7,956 nucleotides of DNA from Candidatus Fermentibacteraceae bacterium (GTDB taxonomy: Bacteria; Fermentibacterota; Fermentibacteria; Fermentibacterales; JCC-6). Numbering within the stretch: position 1 is the stretch's first letter; the number at the start of each line of letters is the position of its first letter. The DNA lies in NCBI GenBank assembly GCA_029932015.1, contig JAOZQW010000096.1:1-7956 (forward strand), written 5' to 3'. A program made the translations under genes and the position numbers. The notes below the pieces were generated by a model that ran no database searches, was not told the DNA's origin, and saw only the letters and a list, made by a program, of their open reading frames with translations. This document shows, piece after piece, positions 1-6,064 of the stretch.

Positions 1-1648
1 ATGTATCCGTCGCGGCGCTGACAGGTTTCGCCAGCAGATTCCGTGCCTGCTCATGCTTGATCCTTAAATACCTGGAAAATCCGCCATCGAATTCCCTGAC
101 ATTTCCATCCTGCACCTCGTAGATGCGTTCGGCGATCGATGACAGGAGGTTCTCATCATGTGAGATCAGCACGAGCGTCCCGCCGTAGTGCTCTAGAGCC
201 TCCTGCAGAACACTCCTGGAGAAGATGTCCAGATGGTTTGTGGGTTCATCCAGAATAAGGAAATTGACCGGGCTGAGGAGGATCCGTGCAAGGGCAAGAC
301 GGCTCTTCTCTCCGCCGGAGAGAACCCTGGTCGGCTTGAAGACATCGTCACCCGTGAACAGGAATCCACCCAGCATACTGCGCAGTTCTTTCTCGCTCCG
401 GGAAGGACTGACTGCCGCGAGCTGCTCGAGAAGGTTCAGATCGGGATCAAGTTCCTGATCGACCTCCTGAGTGTAGAAACCCACACTTACACCTGATCCT
501 GTGGAGAAGTTCCCAGAGGCAGGGGGCTCGATGCCTGCAAGTATCCTGGATAGAGTTGACTTGCCCTCACCATTCCGGCCTACTACACCGATCCTGTCTC
601 CCCGTCCCACTATCAGGTCGACCCCACTGAATACAGGACGGTCATATTCCTGCGATACCCCTTCGAGCCTGGCCACTATATCGCCGCTCCTGGGAGGATC
701 GGGAAATCTCAGCTTCATGTGTGCCGGGTCCCGGTGGGTCTGTATGACCTCAAGCTTCTCCAGCATCTTCTCCCGGCTCCTCACCTGGAAGCGCTTGCTC
801 TCGGTGGCCTTGAATCTCCTGATGAACCTCTCAAGCTTCTCAGCCTGTTCCGCCTGCTGCTTAGCCTGCTTCTCCCGCCTCTCTATCTCCTCCCGCTTCT
901 GGGTCTCATAGAAGGAGTAGTTGCCGGTGAATGAGGTCAGGCTGCCGAATTCAAGCTCCCATACGCGGCTGACGACAGTATCGAGGAACCCTGGATCATG
1001 TGAGATTATCCAAACAGCGCCGGGAAAGCTGGTCAGGTACTCCTCGAGCCAGATCCTTGCACCGAGATCAAGATGGTTCGTCGGCTCATCAAGCAGCAGG
1101 AGATCCGGGTCGGACAGGAGGAGCGCGGCAAGCTGTGCGCGCATGCGCCAGCCTCCGGAGAATTGCTCATGGGGCTTATTCATCTCATCTTTTCGAAAGC
1201 CGAGTCCCGAGAGGAGCCTTTCCGCTCTGCTGCGGACATTAAATGCATCGGTGGAATCGAGTATGTCGTGGGTCCTGGCCAGCTCTGCCATCAGCTCAGT
1301 GCGCTCATCAGTCCCTTCAGCCTCCTCCATCTCTCTGTGGAGTACGCTCATCCTGTCCAGCGCCTGCATGGCATCCCCTGCTCCGATGCAGACGGCATCC
1401 AGCAACGGTCCTGAAGGAAAACGGTGCATCTGCTGGGGCAGGTGTGCTATCCGGACCGAACCCGCCCTCTGAACATGTCCCTCAGTTGGCTCCAGCTCGT
1501 CCGTGAGCAGTCTGAGGAGTGTAGTTTTACCGGCTCCATTGACCCCGACAAGCGCCACCCTGTCGCCCCGATTGATGTTGAAACCCAGGCCGCTGAATAC
1601 CTCATCAGCACCGAAACTAACGCCGACCCCGGTTACCGATATAAGCAT
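1..1648 (-). CDS. ABC-F family ATPase (ribosome-associated type), C-terminus cut by window edge
   Basis: I translated the minus strand from an ATG at 1648 and it stays open to the left edge, giving 549 residues with no stop. Two ABC cassettes lie in tandem with no membrane segments, the hallmark of ABC-F proteins. Cassette 1 has Walker A GVNGAGKT (35-42), signature FSGGW (163-167), Walker B LLLLDEP with Glu188, and switch His217. Cassette 2 has Walker A GRNGEGKS (357-364), LSGGE (443-447), LILDEP with Glu468, and His497. Between them (about 243-320) is the charged helical linker rich in Lys, Glu, Arg and Gln that enters the ribosomal E site in this family. All catalytic residues are intact. 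The ATG overlaps the stop of the preceding metallophosphoesterase gene (TAATG), so translation is probably coupled. Known ABC-F roles are translation factor or antibiotic target protection; the linker does not let me choose. Only a short tail should be missing. Confidence 0.95.
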   Translation of the reverse strand, partial: MLISVTGVGVSFGADEVFSGLGFNINRGDRVALVGVNGAGKTTLLRLLTDELEPTEGHVQRAGSVRIAHLPQQMHRFPSGPLLDAVCIGAGDAMQALDRMSVLHREMEEAEGTDERTELMAELARTHDILDSTDAFNVRSRAERLLSGLGFRKDEMNKPHEQFSGGWRMRAQLAALLLSDPDLLLLDEPTNHLDLGARIWLEEYLTSFPGAVWIISHDPGFLDTVVSRVWELEFGSLTSFTGNYSFYETQKREEIERREKQAKQQAEQAEKLERFIRRFKATESKRFQVRSREKMLEKLEVIQTHRDPAHMKLRFPDPPRSGDIVARLEGVSQEYDRPVFSGVDLIVGRGDRIGVVGRNGEGKSTLSRILAGIEPPASGNFSTGSGVSVGFYTQEVDQELDPDLNLLEQLAAVSPSRSEKELRSMLGGFLFTGDDVFKPTRVLSGGEKSRLALARILLSPVNFLILDEPTNHLDIFSRSVLQEALEHYGGTLVLISHDENLLSSIAERIYEVQDGNVREFDGGFSRYLRIKHEQARNLLAKPVSAATDT

Positions 1649-2364
1649 TAAGGATGTCCATCCTGCTCGAGAATCAGAAGCGGTTCAAATCCAAGTCGAT
1701 CAGCAGAGACCAGTCTGTATGTAACTCCGTCAAGCTGTGTATCGAGTTCCTCGGGCCAGTCTCCGGGAGCGGAGTGGAGATGCCCGTACACACAGATATC
1801 CGCACCCGCAGCGGAGATGAGTTCAGCGAATGCTGTGCCTGCTCCGTCCACAACAGGAGGGTAGTGCATCATAACTACCAGCGGTCCATCAGAATGGATC
1901 CTGGATGCCTCTTCGAGCGAGAGCCTGAGCCTGTGCATTTCTCTCAGGTAGATCCTTCCATCCTCATCTTCGCTGTACTCGGGGCTTTCCGGGGTGCGCC
2001 AGCCGCGCGAACCGGCAACAGTACAGAAACCGAGGTCCACCGCTGAATTCTGAAGGGGTATCATGCTCTCGGGCAATACGGCCTTCATCTTGGCGAGTGA
2101 GGTCCACCAGTAATCATGGTTTCCCTTGAGGAGAAGCTTCCTGCCGGGTAGCTCTCCGGTCCAGCGAAGGTCGGGAAGCGCCTCCTCCAGTGTCATCGCC
2201 CAGGATAGATCGCCCGGGAGCAATACCGTATCATCCTCGCCCACCGCATCTGTCCAGGATTCGAAGATCCTGAGATGATGATCCTTCCAGTGTGCCCCGA
2301 ATACATCCATAACCTTGTCGGTCGAGCCCGGAAGGTGAAGGTCGGCAAGAGCGAACAGTCTCAT
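1648..2364 (-). CDS. Metallophosphoesterase (COG1768-like phosphohydrolase)
   Basis: This 238-residue protein has the full calcineurin-like dimetal phosphoesterase motif series: DLH at 8-10, GDLS at 51-54, GNHDYWW at 81-87, the histidine of MHYPP at 167, and GHLH at 194-197. These residues bind two metal ions and the substrate phosphate. The GNHDYWW block and the overall length match the compact cytoplasmic phosphohydrolases of COG1768, whose substrate is not established. There is no signal peptide or membrane segment. The ATG overlaps the TGA of the upstream HAD gene by four bases (ATGA), and its TAA overlaps the ABC-F start by one base, so all three are surely co-transcribed. The motif set makes the fold and chemistry secure; the substrate is unknown. 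Confidence 0.93.
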   Translation of the reverse strand: MRLFALADLHLPGSTDKVMDVFGAHWKDHHLRIFESWTDAVGEDDTVLLPGDLSWAMTLEEALPDLRWTGELPGRKLLLKGNHDYWWTSLAKMKAVLPESMIPLQNSAVDLGFCTVAGSRGWRTPESPEYSEDEDGRIYLREMHRLRLSLEEASRIHSDGPLVVMMHYPPVVDGAGTAFAELISAAGADICVYGHLHSAPGDWPEELDTQLDGVTYRLVSADRLGFEPLLILEQDGHP

Positions 2365-3248
2365 ATCATACCCATCTGAGTACCGATAGCATTTCTGTCA
2401 GACAGCCAGAGGTTTACCGCCTCTGCAACCGAACCGACGCAACTGTAGCGCAACATGAAATGCTCCGGGGACCCTTCTATGACGAATGGCATGCCGGCCC
2501 ATTCGAGAAGGTCAAGGTCGTTGTAGTCATTACCGACAGCAGCGCTGCTGCTGCTCTCATGTCCCAGCTTCGAAGCCAGCCAGCTTACCCCAGTGCTCTT
2601 CCTGACGGAAGAAGGAAACACCTCTATCCAGAGTGATCTCCCGTCAAGCGGTGAGGTGGTTCTGAGGACGCTGTACTCCTCCCCGAGAGCTTCTGAGACC
2701 CTGGGAAGGAGCCCGTCGCTCCGTTCAGGTGGAGCTATCACAACCAGCTGAGTGGAAGGACTCTCATGGCCTTCTCTGGTAAGGGGCCTGCAATAGTCCC
2801 GATAGAGGTCGATCCTCCGGTCCATGTCGGAATTGTCACCGGAAGGCATGCTGTAAAGAAATCTGTGGTTGTCGGGTATCTGCCGGTGAACTGTGAAGTC
2901 AAGCTGCATGCCGGTCAGAACACCGACCGCTGCAGAGGTCTGTTCCGCTGACATCGAGACTCTTCTCAGATACTCACCGGTACTGCAGTCAATTACTGCA
3001 GCTCCGCTTGACAGTACCAGGTAATCCACGGGAAGATCCTGCTCCCCGGCGAACCTCATAAAGGAGAAGGGCGACCTTCCAGTGGCTATAACCCTAGGAA
3101 TGCCAAGCGAGCCAAGGTATTCCAGCGCCAATATATCAGCACGGTCGACAGTCTCCTCCCTTCGGAGGGTTCCGTCAAGGTCGGTTATGAACATGCCGGA
3201 AGGAGATTTCCCAACAGCATGTGAATCCAATTCACGGGATACTGACAT
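2361..3248 (-). CDS. HAD superfamily hydrolase, type IIB (Cof-like phosphatase)
   Basis: The 295-residue product carries the four HAD motifs. Motif I is DLDGTL at 23-28, with nucleophile Asp23 and acid/base Asp25. Motif II is the threonine of ATGR (55-58). Motif III is probably Lys217. Motif IV is GNDYNDLDLL at 239-248. The large insert between motifs II and III (about 85-210) is the C2 cap of the Cof/type IIB branch, whose members dephosphorylate sugar phosphates and cofactors such as FMN or PLP. The ATG at 3248 has GGGAG upstream at good spacing, so I keep it, although the first 18 residues lie outside the core fold and a start at Met19 is possible. It is the first gene of the three-gene minus-strand operon and is divergent from another HAD gene. 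The substrate cannot be read from the sequence. Confidence 0.92.
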   Translation of the reverse strand: MSVSRELDSHAVGKSPSGMFITDLDGTLRREETVDRADILALEYLGSLGIPRVIATGRSPFSFMRFAGEQDLPVDYLVLSSGAAVIDCSTGEYLRRVSMSAEQTSAAVGVLTGMQLDFTVHRQIPDNHRFLYSMPSGDNSDMDRRIDLYRDYCRPLTREGHESPSTQLVVIAPPERSDGLLPRVSEALGEEYSVLRTTSPLDGRSLWIEVFPSSVRKSTGVSWLASKLGHESSSSAAVGNDYNDLDLLEWAGMPFVIEGSPEHFMLRYSCVGSVAEAVNLWLSDRNAIGTQMGMI

Positions 3249-3261
3249 TACTGCTCCCTAA

Positions 3262-3277
3262 ATTCGACTGTCCGAAT
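3262..3277. promoter_or_regulatory. Short inverted repeat in the divergent HAD-HAD intergenic gap
   Basis: The 104-base gap between the divergently read phosphatase genes contains ATTCG and CGAAT separated by six bases, about 14 bases upstream of the minus-strand start. It could be an operator serving one or both genes. I did not find a convincing -35/-10 pair on either strand here (TATATT near 3331 and GATAAC near 3290 lack partners), so a regulatory role is speculative. Confidence 0.25.
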
Positions 3278-3352
3278 GTAACGAAGGGAAGATAACTCAT
3301 CCACCGGCGTCTGCGGATTTGTATATTTCAGAACACCTGATATGGAGGAGTA

Positions 3353-3988
3353 ATGAACACATCCAGATTGGCCATATTTGATCTCGACGGAACACTCCAC
3401 TGTACGGAGAAGGCTCTCCTGCCTGCAATCAGACGGGCAATGCAGGACCTTGGCTTCCCTCCCGCGCCGGATCACAGGATCAATTCTCTATATGGTGAGC
3501 CGCTGGAAGTCTTCTGCCTTGAACTCATGGGCTCTGAGAAATACTACTCAGAATTTCGAAGCGGCATACGGAAGCACCAGCGGGAGACTCTTCCGGTACT
3601 GGGAGAACTCTATCCGGGTACCCTCTGCATGCTGAAAGAGGCCGGGAATTCCGGCTGGACTCTCTCGATCTGCTCGAACGCAGGGCTCGATTACATTGAA
3701 CTGGTTACGGAGGCCCTGAACATCAGGGGTCTGTTTGCGGAATTGAGTGGGCGGGATGGCGGAGCATCCAAATCCGCCAGGGTCTCGGCACTGCACCTGG
3801 CTGCAGGAAGTCCAGATGCAGCCGTTATGGTCGGTGACCGATACCACGATATCGATGCAGCCAGGGAATCAGGTATCCTCTCCATCGGCTGCGCCTATGG
3901 CTACGGCAGTCCTGAGGAGACGGACCGGGCTGACTATCTGGCACTGACTCCCTCTGACATTACCGGCATCCTCCGGAGTATTCATTGA
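3353..3988 (+). CDS. HAD superfamily hydrolase, type IA (phosphoglycolate phosphatase-like)
   Basis: This 211-residue protein is a complete HAD type IA phosphatase. Motif I is DLDGTL at 10-15 (nucleophile Asp10, acid/base Asp12). Motif II is the serine of SNA (108-110). Motif III is Lys140. Motif IV is GDRYHDIDAA at 161-170. A small helical C1 cap lies between motif I and motif II (about 17-85). Length and layout match the Gph/PGP/pyrophosphatase PpaX group, which act on phosphoglycolate, small phosphate esters or pyrophosphate; the motifs alone do not separate them. The ATG is preceded by a strong TGGAGGAGT ribosome binding site, which fixes the start. It is divergent from the Cof-like HAD gene and is the only intact plus-strand gene in the window. 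Confidence 0.92.
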   Translation: MNTSRLAIFDLDGTLHCTEKALLPAIRRAMQDLGFPPAPDHRINSLYGEPLEVFCLELMGSEKYYSEFRSGIRKHQRETLPVLGELYPGTLCMLKEAGNSGWTLSICSNAGLDYIELVTEALNIRGLFAELSGRDGGASKSARVSALHLAAGSPDAAVMVGDRYHDIDAARESGILSIGCAYGYGSPEETDRADYLALTPSDITGILRSIH

Positions 3989-4128
3989 TCTAAGCACAGT
4001 CTTCTCTTTCTGGAGGAGTATAGGACGTAGCGCCGCAGGATACTCTGGATGATCTGGTTTCGCTTACTGCTCTTGACCGACTGGTCTACTCGGTAATAAT
4101 CTTACCGTATGTGTAGTAAATACATTGA
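3989..4128. other. Non-coding stretch with degenerate coding traces
   Basis: I see no intact gene here; all frames are closed at short intervals. One trace is notable: TGGAGGAGTA at 4011-4020 is identical to the ribosome binding site of the HAD gene at 3343-3352, but it is followed by ATAGG rather than a start codon. That would fit the decayed start of the relic gene that continues below, though it may be coincidence. Confidence 0.4.
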
Positions 4129-4371
4129 CCGCGGAACTACTGGAGATGCTCAAATGCGAAAACTCTTTCCTACAGCATAACTGCAGAGCAGGATATTGGT
4201 GTAAGCGGACAGATCAATATCTGGTCGGTTATCACTGAGGATCATGACATGGCTGCAGGCGGATGGGGCCACTACTCGGGCATGGGAATGATGTAGCTCC
4301 CGATGGCCTGGCCGCTGGGCACTCAGGGAAACGTCATCACGTTCACCGAAAGCTTCACCATACTCGACTGA
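4129..4371 (+). pseudogene. Relic of a secreted Omp28-related/thioredoxin-associated surface protein (C-terminal part)
   Basis: Translating the plus strand in the frame that ends with TGA at 4369-4371 gives protein-like sequence: TLSYSITAEQDIGVSGQI from 4162, then NIWSVITEDHDM, then GMGMM, a TAG at 4294-4296, and on in the same frame with LPMAWPLGTQ and NVITFTESFTILD. The order of alternating beta strands, a V-x-x-E-D-x-D turn, MLP-like residues and a final TFTI strand resembles the C-terminal beta domain of Omp28-related outer-surface proteins, as I recall that family. Upstream, the neighbouring frame reads YIDRGTTGDAQMRK and could join this one through a one-base change in the AAAA run at 4159-4162. 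With an internal TAG, a probable frameshift, no start and a missing C-terminal tail, I call it a decayed gene. The family name is tentative; the decay itself is better supported. Confidence 0.5.
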
Positions 4372-4391
4372 TCCTGCTCCAGAAAGCAGAG

Positions 4392-4418
4392 AAGCCGGGG
4401 GCTGACAGCCCCCGGCTT
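4392..4418. terminator. Strong hairpin terminator, possibly bidirectional
   Basis: AAGCCGGGGGCT (4392-4403), loop GAC, and AGCCCCCGGCTT (4407-4418) form a perfect 12-bp G+C-rich stem. On the minus strand it lies 28 bases after the stop of the propeller-like gene and is followed by a pyrimidine-rich TTCTCTGCTTTC. On the plus strand it is followed by TTTCCTATGTCT and would end transcripts from the HAD gene or the relic. It sits between convergent units, so it may serve both. Confidence 0.85.
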
Positions 4419-4446
4419 TCCTATGTCTCCACGTCGGCTATTTAAG

Positions 4447-4860
4447 CTATAGACTTCCTACGGTCGCCTTTATGGCTCCCCAGGTCTCCCTCTCGAGGGC
4501 GGTGAAATCCACAGATATCTTGTAGAGTTCATCGGTGTTAGTGTCACTCGCCCAGAGATAGCCGGCATCGTCGAAAGTTAGCCCGTATGCCCCGGGCACT
4601 ATGCTCGAAGGTATCCAGTGGATGAGACTGCCGCTTGAGTTGTAAACCTCTACGCTGTTCTCACCACCGCTGCCCAGTGCGTACCAGATCATGTTGTCGT
4701 GAAAAGCGATATCATGGAAGCTGATACCCAGTTCGAGCATGAAGAACGGTCCGGTCTGGATAGATCCGGTGAAGGAATACTTCTCGACGACTTCCTTCAT
4801 TGTCTGTGTGTCAACGCCTGCACCGTAGATACTGTAAGCGCTAGCTCCTAGACCAGTCAC
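4447..4860 (-). CDS. C-terminal part of secreted beta-propeller-like protein (after in-frame TGA)
   Basis: This 137-residue piece is in the same frame as the upstream piece, from which it is separated by a single TGA at 4882-4884. Eight further codons (GSDLDQQV) link the TGA to it. It holds about three repeats of the blade type seen upstream: VTGLGASAYSIYGAG, then FHDIAFHDNMIWYALGSGG with VEVYNSSGSLIHW, then YGLTFDDAGYLWASDTNT with ELYKISVDF. The nominal GTG start at 4860 has only a weak AGCAGG before it and no signal peptide, so independent translation is unlikely to give a useful product. It ends in TAG 28 bases before a strong terminator. It is best read as the second half of one 264-codon gene broken by a nonsense mutation, or joined to the first half by recoding of the TGA. 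Confidence 0.7.
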   Translation of the reverse strand: MTGLGASAYSIYGAGVDTQTMKEVVEKYSFTGSIQTGPFFMLELGISFHDIAFHDNMIWYALGSGGENSVEVYNSSGSLIHWIPSSIVPGAYGLTFDDAGYLWASDTNTDELYKISVDFTALERETWGAIKATVGSL

Positions 4861-4869
4861 CTGCTGGTC
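4851..4869 (-). other. Hairpin just downstream of the in-frame TGA (SECIS-like candidate)
   Basis: On the coding strand, GACCAG, a seven-base loop CAGGTGA, and CTGGTC form a perfect 6-bp stem whose first base is 13 bases after the TGA. If the loop C pairs with the loop G and the A bulges out, the apical loop becomes AGGT. Bacterial SECIS elements are stem-loops right after UGA with a G in the first two loop positions and the loop roughly 16 to 37 bases from the UGA; the second reading meets this (20 bases lie between the UGA and the first loop G). This is suggestive only: a stem of this size can arise by chance. Confidence 0.3.
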
Positions 4870-4881
4870 GAGATCGCTGCC

Positions 4882-5241
4882 TCAACAGTCGAGATCGAAC
4901 TGTCCCTGATAGACTCCGGTCTCGTTGTATCTGTAGGCGTATGAGCTGGTGAGATTCGGGGGATTCCCCATACTGATGTAGATCGTGCCATTGGCATAAG
5001 TAAGCCCGGATGGCACCCTCGAAGAGTTGGAGCAGTACCAGGAATGCTCCACCGCACCGGTAGTCGGGTTCACCCGGTAGGCGAACTCCGTGTCATGGTC
5101 AACAGCCCAGAGTGAACCGTTGCCGAAGCCCAGGCCGGTGATATTTGTATCGGGCGCGTCCAGGGTAGCGACTATCTGTGTCGCAGCCATGGCCGTACCT
5201 GCCAATAATACCAGCGGCAGCAAGAGAAGTGCTTGCTTCAT
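4882..5241 (-). CDS. N-terminal part of secreted beta-propeller-like protein (signal peptide)
   Basis: Starting at the ATG at 5241, residues 1-19 form a classic signal peptide: MKQ, a Leu-rich core, then an A-M-A cleavage motif before Ala20. Export through Sec is therefore expected. Two blade-like repeats follow: TGLGFGNGSLWAVDHD with FAYRVNPTTGAVEHSW, then PSGLTYANGTIYISMG with AYRYNETGVYQGQFDLD. These resemble NHL/YncE-type propeller blades; no catalytic motif is visible. Reading stops at TGA (codon 120) right after Cys119, but the frame goes on for another 144 codons of the same repeat type, so the gene was originally about 264 codons. Cys70 and Cys119 are the only cysteines in the exported part before the TGA. 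A TTG at 5253 could add four residues, but the ATG gives the proper signal peptide and has GGAAG five bases upstream. A near-consensus promoter lies upstream. Its function is unknown. Confidence 0.8.
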   Translation of the reverse strand: MKQALLLLPLVLLAGTAMAATQIVATLDAPDTNITGLGFGNGSLWAVDHDTEFAYRVNPTTGAVEHSWYCSNSSRVPSGLTYANGTIYISMGNPPNLTSSYAYRYNETGVYQGQFDLDC

Positions 5242-5276
5242 ATCCACTTCCAATTACCGTATAGTGATTGTGGGAA

Positions 5277-5305
5277 ATTATGGCTTATCGCTTCAACTCC
5301 GTCAA
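5277..5305 (-). promoter_or_regulatory. Sigma70-type promoter for the propeller-like gene
   Basis: On the minus strand, TTGACG (5300-5305) and CATAAT (5277-5282) are separated by exactly 17 bases; each matches the consensus hexamer at five of six positions. The predicted start of transcription is near 5270, giving a leader of about 30 bases before the ATG at 5241. It shows that the interrupted gene still has an apparently working promoter separate from lexA. Confidence 0.7.
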
Positions 5306-5377
5306 CCGGTGTAACCACGATTACAGGATTCCGGTTCCTGGAAGACACAAATTCGTGAGATAATTCCCTATCGGCAG

Positions 5378-5992
5378 TTACTCGAGTTCCCTGAATACCG
5401 CCGTCACCTTGCCGAGTACCCTGACATCCGACCCGTCATTATTGCAGATGATAGGAGCGTAGGATGGGTTCTCAGCGTGAAGCTCAATCGAGTTCCCGCG
5501 GCGGTAGAAACGCTTGACAGTAGCCTCGTCGTCGAGAAGCACGACCGCGATCTCGCCCTGCTCAACGAAAGGCTGTGGCCTGACAAGGACAAGATCGCCT
5601 TCGAGAATGGCAGCACCTGTCATGCTGTCGCCCTTTACTCTGAGCATGAACATTCCGTCAGACCTTGCCGTCTTCTTCGAGACAGGGAGGTACTCCAGGA
5701 TATTCTGCTCGGCAAGGAGCGGAAGACCTGCGGCGACGCTTCCTACGAGGGGCACGCCTGTGACCGGTGGAATCCTGCCTGAAGAAACTACTTCAAGGGC
5801 TCGAGCAGCACCGTCAGTTCGTCTGAGGAAGCCTTTATCGACAAGCCGGTCGATGTGATCCTTGACACCCTTCGTGCTCTTGAGACCGAAATGACTCTGT
5901 ATTTCCCGAATTGTCGGGGGAAAAGAGTGGTCATTGATGTAGAGTGTTATGAAATCGAGAACCTGACGCTGTCTGGCTGTGAGATCGTTCAA
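5378..5992 (-). CDS. lexA: LexA repressor, SOS response regulator
   Basis: LexA represses DNA-damage genes and cleaves itself when stimulated by RecA filaments. Numbering from the TTG at 5992 (204 residues), the N-terminal winged helix opens with NDLTARQRQVLDFI, and the C-terminal S24 peptidase domain is complete. The cleavage site is Ala88-Gly89 in VAAGLP, the nucleophile Ser123 lies in GDSM, and the general base Lys160 in ATVKRF. I choose TTG over the in-frame GTG at 6001 because AGGAGG (6001-6006) lies eight bases before the TTG but abuts the GTG, and because LexA proteins usually begin M-x-x-L-T-x-R-Q. The recognition helix (LKSTKGVKDHIDRL) differs from E. coli at the operator-contacting positions, so a different SOS box is expected. 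It lies 72 bases downstream of the STAND ATPase gene on the same strand, but has its own promoter. Confidence 0.96.
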   Translation of the reverse strand: MNDLTARQRQVLDFITLYINDHSFPPTIREIQSHFGLKSTKGVKDHIDRLVDKGFLRRTDGAARALEVVSSGRIPPVTGVPLVGSVAAGLPLLAEQNILEYLPVSKKTARSDGMFMLRVKGDSMTGAAILEGDLVLVRPQPFVEQGEIAVVLLDDEATVKRFYRRGNSIELHAENPSYAPIICNNDGSDVRVLGKVTAVFRELE

Positions 5993-6011
5993 TATGGCCA
6001 CCTCCTACCTA

Positions 6012-6039
6012 TACATATGTTTACATATCTGGATGTCAA
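6012..6039 (-). promoter_or_regulatory. lexA promoter with embedded candidate LexA operator (SOS box)
   Basis: On the minus strand a perfect TTGACA (6034-6039) is followed after 16 bases by TATGTA (6012-6017), a weaker -10. Between and overlapping them lies ATATGT-TT-ACATAT (plus strand, 6015-6028), a perfect 6+2+6 inverted repeat. A further ACATAT at 6013-6018 repeats the right arm exactly ten bases away. LexA normally represses its own gene from an operator overlapping the promoter, and this is the only such repeat in the leader. It does not match the E. coli CTGT-N8-ACAG or the Bacillus CGAAC-N4-GTTCG boxes. The predicted transcription start is very close to the Shine-Dalgarno, so the leader would be short. 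Confidence 0.6.
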
Positions 6040-6064
6040 GCGGCGAAGCTGTAGGCGGCTTTGA

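Noticed and set aside
1..1648. Several plus-strand frames of 70-180 residues opposite the ABC-F gene.
   Set aside because: They are antisense shadows of a gene whose motifs are complete on the minus strand; none has a family motif.
3248..3475. A 75-residue minus-strand frame upstream of the Cof-like HAD gene.
   Set aside because: It overlaps the intergenic gap and the start of the plus-strand HAD gene, resembles no protein family, and its low-complexity composition is that of an antisense shadow.
4074..4100. TTGACC followed by TAATAA as a plus-strand promoter within the gene-free stretch.
   Set aside because: The spacing is about 15 bases and no intact gene follows, so it is most likely chance within decayed sequence.
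4107..4125. ATGT-N9-ACAT as a second LexA site.
   Set aside because: The half-site spacing does not match the lexA promoter repeat and it precedes no repair gene.
4882..4884. TGA recoded throughout the genome (genetic code 4 or 25).
   Set aside because: The Cof-like HAD, the type IA HAD and the STAND ATPase genes all end in TGA at sensible positions.
5324..5340. CAGGA-N7-TCCTG hairpin after lexA as a terminator.
   Set aside because: Only five pairs and no following T-run on the minus strand, so it is too weak to call.
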